DNA from: JAKZVK01 sp965248255
GTDB taxonomy: Bacteria; Acidobacteriota; Terriglobia; Bryobacterales; UBA6623
NCBI GenBank assembly: GCA_965248255.1
Contig: CBDFIW010000004.1
Span: forward strand, 2,976,001-3,040,000
Reading direction: 5' to 3'
DNA: 64,000 nucleotides
In this document: positions 36,554 to 46,195 of the stretch, one piece after another
Numbering within the stretch: the stretch's first letter is position 1
How the letters are laid out: each line of letters starts with the position of its first letter
Notes under the pieces: generated by a model
Told to the model about the DNA's origin: nothing
Database searches by the model: none
Seen by the model: the letters and a program-made list of their open reading frames with translations, nothing else
Position numbers and translations under genes: made by a program

Positions 36554-38005
36554 TTACTTGCGCCAGAACGCCGGCGTCAGAATCACCAACACGGTGTAGT
36601 ACTCCAGCCGCCCAGCGATCATGCAACCACTCAATACCCATTTTGCGAGGGTCGGCAGGTGTCCATAGTTGTCGAGCGGACCCACGCCGCCGAGACTGGG
36701 ACCGATGTTGAACATCGAAGCCGCCACCGCGGCGATCGAGGTCAGCACGTCCACACCCATCGCCGCCAACAACAAGCAAGACACGAAGTTCACCACGAAC
36801 GCCAGATAGACCAGGTTCAGTAAGCTCTGGATCGTGCCTTCAGGAATGACGACACCACCGAGACGGACGGCAAAAACACCCCGCCGCTCGACCATGCGTT
36901 TGAACTCCCGGTCGACCACCTTCGCCAGAAGCAGCAGGCGCGACATCTTGAGTCCACCCGCTGTGGAGCCAGTGCAGCCGCCGACGAACATCAGCGCCAG
37001 CAACATCAACTGGGGCAGTGGGGGCCAGATTTCAAAGTTGTCCGTCACAAAGCCCGTGGTGGTCATGATCGCGGTGACCTGGAACAGGGCGCTCCGAAAG
37101 GCTGCCTCGAGCGCGTAGCCCTTATCGAGAATCAAGATCACTCCGATGATGGCCGTGGCGCCCACGGCGGTCAGCAGGTAGAAGCGGATCTCCACGTCCC
37201 CGAAGAATCTGCGAGGCCGTCTCTCCACCCACAGCCGGTAATGCTGTACGAAGCTGATCCCCCCCAGGAGCATGAACAGAGTGAGTAGGTATTCGATCGT
37301 CCTGCTGTCGAACCCCGCGATGCTCGCCGTGCGCGTCGAGAATCCGCCCGTGCCGAGGGTCGAAAAGGTGTGGCAGATCGCATCGAACCAGCTCATTCCC
37401 GCCAGACGCAGCGCCGCGAACAGCAGCACACTGAGAGAGAAGTAAATCTTCCACAGTGACTTCGCCGTCTCGGCAATGCGCGGCTTGAGCTGCTCGGACT
37501 TGGCACCCGAGAACTCGGCCCGGTAGAGATGCATGCCCCCGTGCCCCACCAGCGGCAGGATCGCCACACCCAGCAGAACAATGCCCATCCCGCCCAGCCA
37601 GTGCGAGAAGCACCGCCAGAGTTGCAGTGCCGGCGGAAGAGCTTCGACCTCGGAAAGAACCGTGGCGCCGGTGGCGGTGAAACCCGATACCGCTTCGAAC
37701 AGAGCGTCGGTGAAGGAAGCAAAGTAGGGTGAGAAATAGAAGGGCAAGCACCCGAACAATCCAACCGACACCCACAAGGCCACCACCAGCAACAGGCCTT
37801 CGCGGCGGCTGAGGTCCCGGCCCGGCCGGCCGGAGACGCCAAACAACAAACCTCCCGCGGCAGCCGTGAGCAACGCCGCCGACCCGAGCGGCCACAAGTC
37901 CGCACCCGAGGTCAGAGCCCCAAAGATCAAAGGAACCAGCATCGTCCCGGCGAAAGCCAGCAGGAACTGGCCCAGCACGTAGCCAATCGCTCGGTAGCGA
38001 ATCAA
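36554..38005 (-). CDS. trkH: Potassium uptake protein TrkH
   Basis: 483 residues, about ten membrane helices with four pore loops: VSGFTATGATVLSEVE, TFSTLGTGGFSTRTAS, VTAIMTTTGFVTDNFEIWP and MFVGGCTGSTAGGLKMSR, each with the key glycine. Inner-membrane K+ translocating subunit that works with TrkA. The trkA gene ends 10 nt upstream on the same strand, so the two are an operon. Confidence 0.92.
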   Translation of the reverse strand: MIRYRAIGYVLGQFLLAFAGTMLVPLIFGALTSGADLWPLGSAALLTAAAGGLLFGVSGRPGRDLSRREGLLLVVALWVSVGLFGCLPFYFSPYFASFTDALFEAVSGFTATGATVLSEVEALPPALQLWRCFSHWLGGMGIVLLGVAILPLVGHGGMHLYRAEFSGAKSEQLKPRIAETAKSLWKIYFSLSVLLFAALRLAGMSWFDAICHTFSTLGTGGFSTRTASIAGFDSRTIEYLLTLFMLLGGISFVQHYRLWVERRPRRFFGDVEIRFYLLTAVGATAIIGVILILDKGYALEAAFRSALFQVTAIMTTTGFVTDNFEIWPPLPQLMLLALMFVGGCTGSTAGGLKMSRLLLLAKVVDREFKRMVERRGVFAVRLGGVVIPEGTIQSLLNLVYLAFVVNFVSCLLLAAMGVDVLTSIAAVAASMFNIGPSLGGVGPLDNYGHLPTLAKWVLSGCMIAGRLEYYTVLVILTPAFWRK

Positions 38006-38015
38006 GAGGAACTCT

Positions 38016-39383
38016 CTACGAGGCGTGTTCGACCAGGAAGGCGGATTCTAGTTCTCGCACGAAGCTCTCGATCGTGAAGAAGATGACACGATCACCGGCC
38101 TTGATGCTTGCTTCGCCGCGCGGGACTACCACCTCGCCGTCCGGGCGCGCAATCGCCCCGACAATGGCTTCGCGCGGGAAACGCATGTCCTTCAGCTTCT
38201 TGCCAACGTATTTCGACCCCTCGCCGGCGATCAACTCGATCGCTTCGGCCTCCTCGGCTCCGAACGTCGTCACCGAAAGCACGTGCCCCTTGCGCACAAA
38301 CTGAAGCGCGCGATCGACCGCCGCCAGCCGCGGGCTCACCGACGTATTGATGCCCAGCCGTTGCACCATCGGCAGATAGTTGAGCCGGTTGATCAGCGCC
38401 ACGACTTTCTTGGCCCCCAGCCGCCGGGCCAACATGCAGGCGATGATATTGGCCTCGTCATCGGTCGTCATGGCGAGAAACGCATCGACGCCCTCCACAT
38501 TTTCATCCTCCAGAATCCCTTGGTCGGTCCCGTCGCCGTGAATGACGATCGTCCTAGTAAGGATGGTCGAGATCTTCTCGCAGCGTCGCGTGTCTCTTTC
38601 GAAGAGCTTGACCTGTACCCCTTCCTTCTCGAGTGCTTCGGCAATCCCGATGCCGAGCTGTTTGCCCCCGACGATAAACACACGAGAGACGGACTCCTGC
38701 CGTTCGACGCCCATGAACTGGAGCACATCGTCCAGGTTCTTCCGTGTCCCCATGACGTAGATATGGTCACCCGGGCTCAGCACTTCCGCCCCGTGCGGGA
38801 TGATCACCTGCTGGCCACGGAAGATCAACGCGATCAATGAGTCCTTGGGAGGGCCGGCGGCGTCCAGTTCCTCGAGCGTCTTGCCGTTGAACCAACTTCC
38901 CTCCTCGACATTCATGCCGAACAGCTTGACGTCGCCGCCCGCGAAGTCAACGATGTCCGAAACTCCGGGCAACCCTATCACCCGCATGATGCGCTCGGAC
39001 GTCTCACTCTCGGGGTGAATAACCAGGTCGATCTGTAGTCCGACCTGCTCGATGATGCGGCGCCAGTGGTCCACCTCGTGCGTGCGCATGCGGGCGACCT
39101 TGAACTTCACGTTCGCCTCGGCCTGCGCCACCATACACGCCAGCACGTTGGCCTCGTCGGAAGTCGTCACCGCGATCAGCATCTCCGTGTCGGCGATGCC
39201 GGCACGGCGCAGGGTCGAGATACTCGCTGCGTCGCCTCGGACGACCTTGGCGTCGAGCGCCTCTTCGAGTTGGGCGCAGCGCTCTGCGTCGCGCTCGACA
39301 ATAGTGATTTCGTTGCCCTCTTGGGTGAGTCTGCGGGCAATCAACTGGGCGACTTGGCCCCCGCCCGCAATCAGGATTTTCAT
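38016..39383 (-). CDS. trkA: Potassium uptake regulatory protein TrkA
   Basis: 455 residues in two similar halves, each with an RCK_N Rossmann domain (MKILIAGGGQVAQLIARRL at the start; VFIVGGKQLGIGIAEAL near 235) and an RCK_C domain. Binds NAD(H) and nucleotides and gates TrkH at the inner membrane. First gene of the trkAH pair. A second RCK-bearing protein, the channel at 32096-33105, is encoded 5 kb away. Confidence 0.92.
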   Translation of the reverse strand: MKILIAGGGQVAQLIARRLTQEGNEITIVERDAERCAQLEEALDAKVVRGDAASISTLRRAGIADTEMLIAVTTSDEANVLACMVAQAEANVKFKVARMRTHEVDHWRRIIEQVGLQIDLVIHPESETSERIMRVIGLPGVSDIVDFAGGDVKLFGMNVEEGSWFNGKTLEELDAAGPPKDSLIALIFRGQQVIIPHGAEVLSPGDHIYVMGTRKNLDDVLQFMGVERQESVSRVFIVGGKQLGIGIAEALEKEGVQVKLFERDTRRCEKISTILTRTIVIHGDGTDQGILEDENVEGVDAFLAMTTDDEANIIACMLARRLGAKKVVALINRLNYLPMVQRLGINTSVSPRLAAVDRALQFVRKGHVLSVTTFGAEEAEAIELIAGEGSKYVGKKLKDMRFPREAIVGAIARPDGEVVVPRGEASIKAGDRVIFFTIESFVRELESAFLVEHAS

Positions 39384-39518
39384 GAAAACGAACCCGCCAC
39401 TACGAGACTATCACAGGGTCTTGGGACTACTAGCCTGTCGCCGCGACACGGCGTGGGCGGGCGGGCCCCGGAGCAAGGTAAGGGCGCAAGGTGCCGCGCC
39501 CGGCTGGGGAAACAGCCG

Positions 39519-40847
39519 CTATGCAGCCTCCGCTAACGCCTGCTCGCAACACAAAGCCGTGGCAAGCAGAAGCCCCTCGCTGCCCGCCGCCGCGCTCAGT
39601 TGGAGGCCCAAGGGAAGTCCCTTCTCCGAGCGGCCAAACGGAACAGAAATCGCCGGCGCGCCCAGCGCCGTAAACGGCAGGTTACAGATCGGATCGCCCG
39701 TCGAGCCGAGCCCTTCAGGAGCCGGTCCCGGCGCGGACGGCGTCAGCCAAACCGCGCCCTGGCGCGTCCACTCGGCGAAATCGGCTCGCGCCGTCTGGAT
39801 GATCTGCTGCGCTTCGCGGTAATCCGGCTCCCCGATCGCCAAACCTTCCTCCACCAAGACCGCCAGCTTCGCCCCGACCTTCGGCCCGTGCTCCCGGAAA
39901 GGCTGCTCGTGAGTTCGCGCCCCTTGGTAGGTCATGACGGTACGGGTCGCCTCGGCCAGCTTTTCGAAAGCCGGAGGGAGGCCGATCCGCTCCATCGCAA
40001 AGTCAGCCCCGGCAAGCCGGACCGTCAAAGCCCCGAAAGCCTCTGCCATCTCAGCTTCAAGCGGCGACCCGATCGGCCACGGAACCACCGTCAGCGTCCG
40101 CGCCCCGTTTTTACTCGGTACAACCTCGTTCCCCAGCGCCTGCCACAGAAACGACATCTCCTCCACGGTGCGGGTGAAACAGCCGGCATGGTCGAGGCTC
40201 TTGGAGAACGGCATCACCCCTTCGAGAGCCAGCCGTCCGAAGGTCGGCTTGAAGCCGACGACCCCACAGAAGGAAGCCGGCCGCAGTACGGAGCCCATCG
40301 TTTGGCTGCCCAGGGCGAACGGCACCATGCCGTCCGCAACCGCCGCCGCTGAGCCACTCGACGACCCTCCGGGCGTGTGTTCGAGGTTGCGAGGGTTGCG
40401 CGTCGGTCCGGCGTCAAAATAGGCGAAGGCGGTGGTGACGGTCTTGCCGAGAACAATCCCGCCGGCTTCAGCGAGCTGCGCAACGAGCGCACAGTCCTCG
40501 CCCGGCGTCCTGCCGGCGTAGAGCGCCGAGCCCCACTCGGTCGGCATGTCCGCGGTATCGAAAATGTCCTTAACGCCGAAGGGGATGCCATGCAGCGCGC
40601 CCCGTGACCCCGCCGCTTTCAGTTCTTCGGTGAGAGCACCCGCGCGCTCGCGCGCTTCAGCCGCGGCAAGGTACGCCCAGGCCCGCAGGTCGTCTTCTCG
40701 TTGTTCGACCCGTCCGAGGCAGCGCTCGACGAGGGCCGCGGGCGTCATCTCCCCGTCGCGGATGCGCCGGCTCAGCTCGTCGAGCGGCGGAAGCGAGGGC
40801 GGGGCGTCCGACTTGGCCGACGCCGCTTGAGAAAGTAAATCAGTCAC
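39519..40847 (-). CDS. Amidase signature enzyme
   Basis: 442 residues. Catalytic triad elements visible: Lys in GIPFGVKDIFDTAD near 90, cis-Ser and nucleophilic Ser in HTPGGSSSGSAAAVADGM and LGSQTMGSVLRPASFCGVVGFKPTFGRL near 160-205. Cleaves amides; the substrate is not predictable, and GatA is less likely since no gatB/gatC lie nearby. No signal peptide. Its start overlaps the end of the upstream TPR gene by 8 nt, so they are co-transcribed. Confidence 0.85.
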   Translation of the reverse strand: MTDLLSQAASAKSDAPPSLPPLDELSRRIRDGEMTPAALVERCLGRVEQREDDLRAWAYLAAAEARERAGALTEELKAAGSRGALHGIPFGVKDIFDTADMPTEWGSALYAGRTPGEDCALVAQLAEAGGIVLGKTVTTAFAYFDAGPTRNPRNLEHTPGGSSSGSAAAVADGMVPFALGSQTMGSVLRPASFCGVVGFKPTFGRLALEGVMPFSKSLDHAGCFTRTVEEMSFLWQALGNEVVPSKNGARTLTVVPWPIGSPLEAEMAEAFGALTVRLAGADFAMERIGLPPAFEKLAEATRTVMTYQGARTHEQPFREHGPKVGAKLAVLVEEGLAIGEPDYREAQQIIQTARADFAEWTRQGAVWLTPSAPGPAPEGLGSTGDPICNLPFTALGAPAISVPFGRSEKGLPLGLQLSAAAGSEGLLLATALCCEQALAEAA

Positions 40848-41838
40848 GACCCGCCTGATTCTCCGAATTGCGCAAACCCGCCTTCTTCAACTCAGCGAGG
40901 GCTTGGCGGGTCTTCGCGGCCTGTTGTGAATCCGGATGCTTCGCGACAAAGTCCTCCAACTCGCGGATCGCCTTGCGGTGTTCGCCACGCCGGCGATAGA
41001 TGTCGGCCAACGTAACCTGCGGCAGGCTAAAGTGCGAGGGATCGAGCCGCTTGGCGATCGTGAGGTATCGAATCGCTTCGCGGTCGTTTCCCAGCAGGAA
41101 GAAGTTTCTTCCCAATTGCGAGTTGGCCAGTGCGTCGTCGCTGCGCAGGGTCACGGCGTACTGGTTGAACCGCAGGGCCTCGTCGTGACGATTGAGGGCC
41201 AGCAGAGCGGCGCCCCGGTTCACCACCGGCGGGAACGCGTCAGCCTGGAGATCGAGCGCCGTTCGAAAATACTCCTCCGCCTTGGCAAACTGCCTGTTTT
41301 GGTACGCTATCGTTCCAAGCTGGTTCCACGCGTTCATGAACTGCGGAGAGATCTCGACCGCTCTCTCAAGGTGCGCCAACGCGCTTTCGGTGTCGCGCTT
41401 TTCAAGCCTCTTGTTGGCCTTGCGCACCTCCACCCTCGCTTTGGGCGACACCGAGAGGTCTTGGGCCGAGACCGTGTGCCGTCGATTCAAGTGGCGTTCG
41501 CGTTCCTTCTTTGAGCGCTTGACAACGACCGTGACCGGGACGCGGTTCTTCTCGTCAGCGAAACTGGGGGTCACTTCCACCGACCTCCGCTGCTCCCCCC
41601 AATGAGGATGGAAGACGACCAACGTATAGGAACCGGGAGCCAGATTTTTGAACTTGAACTTGCCGTTCTGGCCGCTCAATCCGTGCGTGCGGAAGGGGGT
41701 TGCCGCGGACTGGATTCCGATCCACGCGCTGCGCAAAGGCGGGAAGATCTGCCCCCGCAACTCCATCTCTCCTTCCCCGGCCGCAGCGACGGCGGGAGCC
41801 AGAATCAATGCCAGGAGCGCCGAGCGAAGACGTGCCAT
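40840..41838 (-). CDS. Exported TPR protein with carboxypeptidase-regulatory-like domain
   Basis: 332 residues, signal peptide (ALLALILAPAVAAA). Residues 25-110 are a beta-sandwich (SGQNGKFKFKNLAPGSYTLVVFHPHWGEQRRSVEV), then a basic linker, then about five TPR units (ALAHLERAVEISPQFMNAWNQLGTIA, FAKAEEYFRTALDLQ, REAIRYLTIAKRLDPSH). Likely periplasmic scaffold; function unknown. Overlaps the amidase gene. The short ISNCY element is inserted 52 nt upstream of its start and may have cut its promoter. Confidence 0.75.
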   Translation of the reverse strand: MARLRSALLALILAPAVAAAGEGEMELRGQIFPPLRSAWIGIQSAATPFRTHGLSGQNGKFKFKNLAPGSYTLVVFHPHWGEQRRSVEVTPSFADEKNRVPVTVVVKRSKKERERHLNRRHTVSAQDLSVSPKARVEVRKANKRLEKRDTESALAHLERAVEISPQFMNAWNQLGTIAYQNRQFAKAEEYFRTALDLQADAFPPVVNRGAALLALNRHDEALRFNQYAVTLRSDDALANSQLGRNFFLLGNDREAIRYLTIAKRLDPSHFSLPQVTLADIYRRRGEHRKAIRELEDFVAKHPDSQQAAKTRQALAELKKAGLRNSENQAGRD

Positions 41839-41873
41839 GCCCGTGTGTGCATCTTACCACCAACTTACCGCGA

Positions 41874-41890
41874 GTCCCGCCTCCTCGCGA
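41874..41890. repeat. 17-bp target-site duplication, left copy (second element)
   Basis: GTCCCGCCTCCTCGCGA, identical to 42565-42581. Confidence 0.85.
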
Positions 41891-42564
41891 TGTCAAGGCC
41901 CAATAGAAATGTCCCCTTCGGTAGCCCAGTAGAAGTGTCCCCTTGGTGATAGGAGAGAATCGTCATCGTCGGGGCTGTGGAACTGTGGGAATCGCGCAGC
42001 GATTTCCAAGGGGCGGTGGGAAGGGTGGAAAACCATCCACGGTTCCTCGAGCCCGGCACGGCTGCCGCCACAAGGTTTTCCACGCTTTCCATCCGACCCG
42101 GCATTTCCACAGCCCTCTTATGAATTCGCAGCTCGTGTTTTCCGCAGCACAGCTCGCCGCCAGGGGTGGTTCGCCGCCGGCTTGCGTCCGGCCACCACGT
42201 TCCCCTGCGGTGCCGGCTTCGTCCGCAGCCGTGGCGTCGGCGTGGCGATCACTTCGTGCTCGATCTCGTGCCCCTCAAACCTCACCTGCAAGCTCTCATC
42301 GCGCCCCTGTTGGACCGTCACCCGTGCACCCGCCCCCACGCCCTGATTGCGTTTCGGCTTCAACTGCAAACAACGATTCTCCAGCAGTTCGGTGGCTTCG
42401 GTCAACTTCAGTTCCCCTCGTTTCACTCGGCTCAGCACTTCGCCGCGCCTCAACTCCTTGGCACTCATCCATGTCCTTCCCAATCTTTCACCTCCTCGCA
42501 GAGGTCCAGATTAGGGGACATTTCTATTGGGCGCTCAAGGGGACATTATCATTGGGCTTCAACA
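41891..42564 (-). mobile_element. ISNCY element, short non-autonomous derivative, 674 bp
   Basis: Same ends and nearly the same sequence as 12874-14258, but inverted and 711 bp shorter. The loss is one internal block joining CTGCTGGAG to AATCG, with GAG present at both borders in the longer copy, as expected for a deletion at a short repeat. It keeps both ends with their paired subterminal motifs and has a perfect 17-bp target duplication, so it was moved after, or in, its deleted form by a transposase supplied in trans. Confidence 0.85.
42118..42468 (-). pseudogene. Remnant of ISNCY transposase (N and C termini fused in frame)
   Basis: 116 residues: MSAKELRRGEVLSRVKRGELKLTEATELLE joined to NRCLQLKPKRNQGVGAGARV and the basic tail. 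The whole catalytic domain is gone but the frame is kept. It could make a small DNA-binding peptide that competes for the element ends; this is speculation. Confidence 0.75.
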
Positions 42565-42581
42565 GTCCCGCCTCCTCGCGA
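42565..42581. repeat. 17-bp target-site duplication, right copy (second element)
   Basis: GTCCCGCCTCCTCGCGA, identical to 41874-41890. The 160 bp that follow to 42742 show no gene. Confidence 0.85.
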
Positions 42582-42742
42582 TACCACGTTTCGTGTATTA
42601 ATCGTGGCTTCGGCGACGCTTCCGATCAGTCCCCCATTCTCCGGAGGTCATTCCGATCTTCGAGGGGCCGCCTGAGAGAAGTCCCTCGAACTTCTCTTTG
42701 GGAAGACCGGCCAACAAGAAGAGATTGGAAGAGCCGAAGAGT

Positions 42743-44983
42743 CTAATACCAATACTTCGTCCTCTCGGCCCACTCGCTGTTCGGGTACCGGCGGTGCAGG
42801 AGTTGGAACGCGGCTTTTGAGAAGTCTGACGTCGCACCATCGACACAGCCGTAACGGGTCGTACGAACAGAGAGGTGGAGCGCCTCCGCAACACGCCGAT
42901 CTCCCGGGGCATCCTTGGCCCACTCAATCACTTGCGCGCTCAGATAGTTCGGCCCCGATTCAAGAGTGCGAAGTTTTTGCATCTGCCGCTGGGCCTCCGC
43001 CTTCTCGCTTGCGCTTAAGAACGCCAGCTCTTGATCAGACGGCTCGGCTTGCGACCCATACGTGGACCGGACGCGAGGATTTCTTCGTTCGTAGTTGAGG
43101 AGTGTCTGATGCTCATAGTTCGACTTGAGCGAGCCCAGTGTGCGCTCCATTCCGCACCACCAGTTGTCTCGGAGGTTGTCAATTCGCTCGATGGGCGTCG
43201 CGCGGTGAACGGAGACTCGAAGCACCGGCCGGATCCCTGGATGATGAAGCAACATGTAAAGGAACATCCGCTTCCGCTCAACCGGGTCTCCTGTCGCCGC
43301 GAACTGATCGAGATCGGGGGCCAATGCGGGCCAATGTTCTCTCACCAGCGGGGTAAGCCGCAGTTGGCTCTCCGGTTCATCGATCAATCCTGCGCGAGCC
43401 CATGCCGTCAGCGCGATCTCCTTCCGAAGGGGCTCAGGAATCAGTTCGCTTTGGGCCGACTCTTCGAGCAACGTCAAGGGAAGTTCGGTGTTGAACACCT
43501 TGCGGGAATCCTGATCGAAGAGCATGGGTGACCCCGGCTTTATGCCGTAGAACCGATCGTTCGTGGCGGTTCTAGGGGCGAACTGAAGGAACTCGCGAAA
43601 ACTTCGAGCGAGCGGCATCCGAAGGGCCAAGAATTGGTTCCGTGAGATCGGCGGCAGCGATCTCGCGAGCACCTCGTCGAGTCCGTCCCTTAGCTCTTGC
43701 AATCGACCTAACTCAGCCAGCAAGCGGAAGCGGTAGTAGGTCACGGTGAGATGTCCCGAGGACGTGCCTGGTATCGCTGCGGCAGCCTCTAGAACTTCAT
43801 CCAGATTCGGGTGCTCGGCATCGATTTTGGTCAGCGAGGCAACCAGCCACGGCAGAGCGCCGGTTCGTTTCCAGTTTTTGAGTGAGCGATCCGACGCATC
43901 ACTTCCGGGAGTGGCGAACGTCAGAATCCAGTCCGTGAGATCATCCGCTCGATCGGAACCATGGCCACGGTCGAGTAGATAGTGGTAGTCGGTCCACAGC
44001 TCGTGCAACGAGGCCTCCGGATCCGGCCGGACGAGCCTATCTGCCAACCCCCGAATACGCCGAGCCGGATTCAGCCGGGCCGACACAAATCCTTTCAAGC
44101 CCTCCGCAGAGGCGTGCCGTTCCGCCTCTTCGGGATCTCCGAGGACCGATTCGAGAAGCTCCGCAGCCTTCGCGAAACTTTCCTCATCGACTTGATCGAC
44201 GTCCGTTTCAAGTGTGGCTTTGCGAATCCAAGAGCGAGCCGCAAGGTAGGTGCCCCACAGTCGCCAGGGCGAATCGCCATCGTGTCGGATGGCCTGAAAG
44301 CGGGCCGCCGCCTCGGCAAAGTGTCCCGAGTAGAAGTGTGCAGCGGCAATCTGATACGCGCGATCGGCACGGATCAACGGGTCAAGATCATCGCTCGCGT
44401 CAGGAGGGATTTTCTCGCCGTCCTGACAGTTGGAAAACACAATGTCTTGTGCCTCGACCCACGCTCTCACCTCCTCGCTCTCCGATCCAAACTTCTCGAC
44501 ACGCTCTTGCAGGGTAGCCGCCGCCGTGCGAAACGCGTGATCCGGGCAATTGAGAAAGAACTGCCACTGCTGTCCTGGCACCTTCTTCCGGTAATCTCTC
44601 CGCCAGTTGCCTTTGCGCGAGGTCTCTCCTTTACCCACTGATTCGGTTCGCGCCCTTTGCCAAAGGTCGATGCCCCGCTGTGGCCTTCCAGATCGGCCGG
44701 CCGTTCGACTAGACCTCGGCGGATACTCCGCTTTGGACTGCTCAGCGAATCCAATCCCCGCGAGGTGCCTGTACGCAACAAAGAGGTAGAAGTGCCGAAA
44801 ACCAGGCTTGACAATGCCCAGGTCTCCCGCCACGTACTCAGGGAGCGGTAGGTCAGGGTGGTAGCTCTGAGAGAAAGTGGGCGCCCACTGAACATTCATG
44901 CACGCAAGCTGAATCTCAACCACGATCCCGTAGGCCGCGAGAACGGCACACACCACCCACCGAAAGCTTGTGTTCACTGCCAT
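42743..44983 (-). CDS. Large TPR-like protein with N-terminal anchor
   Basis: 746 residues from ATG 44983. A membrane helix or signal anchor (VVCAVLAAYGIVVEIQLACM) is followed by helical repeat sequence: YQIAAAHFYSGHFAEAAARFQAIRHDGDSPWRLWGTYLAARS near 200-250 and LLHRRYPNSEWAERTKYWY at the very end. I recognise no enzyme motif. The start overlaps the stop of the DUF3142 gene by 10 nt, showing translational coupling; the two gene families probably act together at the membrane. Function unknown. Confidence 0.65.
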   Translation of the reverse strand: MAVNTSFRWVVCAVLAAYGIVVEIQLACMNVQWAPTFSQSYHPDLPLPEYVAGDLGIVKPGFRHFYLFVAYRHLAGIGFAEQSKAEYPPRSSRTAGRSGRPQRGIDLWQRARTESVGKGETSRKGNWRRDYRKKVPGQQWQFFLNCPDHAFRTAAATLQERVEKFGSESEEVRAWVEAQDIVFSNCQDGEKIPPDASDDLDPLIRADRAYQIAAAHFYSGHFAEAAARFQAIRHDGDSPWRLWGTYLAARSWIRKATLETDVDQVDEESFAKAAELLESVLGDPEEAERHASAEGLKGFVSARLNPARRIRGLADRLVRPDPEASLHELWTDYHYLLDRGHGSDRADDLTDWILTFATPGSDASDRSLKNWKRTGALPWLVASLTKIDAEHPNLDEVLEAAAAIPGTSSGHLTVTYYRFRLLAELGRLQELRDGLDEVLARSLPPISRNQFLALRMPLARSFREFLQFAPRTATNDRFYGIKPGSPMLFDQDSRKVFNTELPLTLLEESAQSELIPEPLRKEIALTAWARAGLIDEPESQLRLTPLVREHWPALAPDLDQFAATGDPVERKRMFLYMLLHHPGIRPVLRVSVHRATPIERIDNLRDNWWCGMERTLGSLKSNYEHQTLLNYERRNPRVRSTYGSQAEPSDQELAFLSASEKAEAQRQMQKLRTLESGPNYLSAQVIEWAKDAPGDRRVAEALHLSVRTTRYGCVDGATSDFSKAAFQLLHRRYPNSEWAERTKYWY

Positions 44984-45861
44984 GACTTCGCCTCGCGGAC
45001 CGCCGCGCGCGCCTTGTGCCGCTCCCAAGGTTTGGAACTGAATATGTAGGTCCTACGCCCGGCAGGACGCTCGCCCAGCGGTTCTTCGGTAGAAATCCCT
45101 AGGCTTTGCGGGCACACAGCAAGCGAGAAGTCCCGGCCTTCACCAAGGTGTCTCCTAACGATCTCCTTATCGGGACCCATCTCAAACAGCATCGGAACAG
45201 CATCGGTAATCGGCAGCTCACGGATCCACGGATCGCCCAGGCACCACGATGCCAAGGCCGTAATCACGAGCGGAACTTGAGACTTCCGCCGCTTGTCGAG
45301 TTCGATCAGCAGATCGCGATAAAAACTACGCTCGGAGGTCGTCGCGTCGAAATCGACTTGCACAGCGTCGGCGCTATCGGAGGAAGTCAGCCGCTCGATC
45401 GCGTCAGCGGTCCGTTGCAACTGCCTTGACGATAGGCGGGCTCGGTCGGTTTCAACCCGCACCACAGGTATCAGTGATGCACCGGGCGCTGTCCGAAGCG
45501 GCTGAAGTCTGGGGCGAACGACGATCTCGTCGCCCGACAGCACGATCGTCCCGGCTAGAAACGCGACGCCCGCCTCCGACGCGTCGAGGAAACGTAAATC
45601 TTCGGGGCGCTCCCACGCCCATACGAAAACAGACGGCGCACCGGAAACAGGATCAACAGTACGAGGCAAGGCCCACGAGAGGATGAGCGTTCCAACAGCT
45701 CCCACCCCCAAGCAAACCGAGAGCCACCGAACGGCTACACGACCTCCTGCCCGACGAGGGCGACTCAGGCCGGCAACTGAGGAATCCGCCAGCCACCGTC
45801 TATACGGCGCACGGCCTCGCGACTGCCGGATGCCGTATCTGAATTCTCCCAGCACAATCAA
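44974..45861 (-). CDS. DUF3142 domain protein
   Basis: 295 residues. A membrane helix near 45-70 (VCLGVGAVGTLILSWALP), then the DUF3142 core: VFVWAWERPEDLRFLDASEAGVAFLAGTI, SLIPVVRVETDR, VQVDFDATTSERSFYRDLLIELDKRR and PLVITALASWCLGDPWI. The fold resembles a TIM-barrel glycosidase; activity is not established. Exact start uncertain since several in-frame starts precede the helix. First gene of a pair with the TPR-like protein. Confidence 0.72.
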   Translation of the reverse strand: MIVLGEFRYGIRQSRGRAPYRRWLADSSVAGLSRPRRAGGRVAVRWLSVCLGVGAVGTLILSWALPRTVDPVSGAPSVFVWAWERPEDLRFLDASEAGVAFLAGTIVLSGDEIVVRPRLQPLRTAPGASLIPVVRVETDRARLSSRQLQRTADAIERLTSSDSADAVQVDFDATTSERSFYRDLLIELDKRRKSQVPLVITALASWCLGDPWIRELPITDAVPMLFEMGPDKEIVRRHLGEGRDFSLAVCPQSLGISTEEPLGERPAGRRTYIFSSKPWERHKARAAVREAKSWQ

Positions 45862-45954
45862 CGGTACAACGATCTCGGTTGCTTCGCGAGAGTGGGTTCC
45901 ACCGTAGGGGCGCCGTTCGCGACCACCGACAGCCCGTTCGTGTCCGGATCACCT

Positions 45955-46195
45955 TCAGCCCTCGGGCTGCATCTGAACTAACTGTTCTCCGATGAACCGG
46001 TTGGTCCTGGCTGTCTCCCTGCGGAGGCTCTGCAACCTACGAACGTCTTCATCCACAGTTTGCCTTGGCCACCGCGAGGGCGCAGCTTGTCAGCCACTGC
46101 CTCCGATACCAAACGTCCGTTAGGGGAATTCCTAGCTCAGCCGCCGCCGACTCTGCGCCGCGGAACAACGCGGCCGGGATCTCAATAGTCGTCTT
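45955..46195 (-). pseudogene. Decayed ribbon-helix-helix antitoxin
   Basis: Reading the minus strand in three successive frames gives KTTIEIPAALFRGAESAAAELGIPL, then RLVSEAVADKLRPRGGQGKLWMK, then RLQSLRRETARTNRFIGEQL, ending in a TGA at 45955. Together these form the usual 80-residue VapB/RHH-type antitoxin with a KTTIEIP start, but the start codon is missing and two indels break it. No toxin gene is seen next to it. The rest of 45862-46382 shows no gene; the piece upstream (LLACFRVGDTLLQAWEN) is not recognised. Confidence 0.55.

Noticed and set aside
39519..40847. GatA subunit of the amidotransferase
   Set aside because: It is close in fold, but there are no gatB or gatC neighbours and the gene is coupled to an exported TPR protein.
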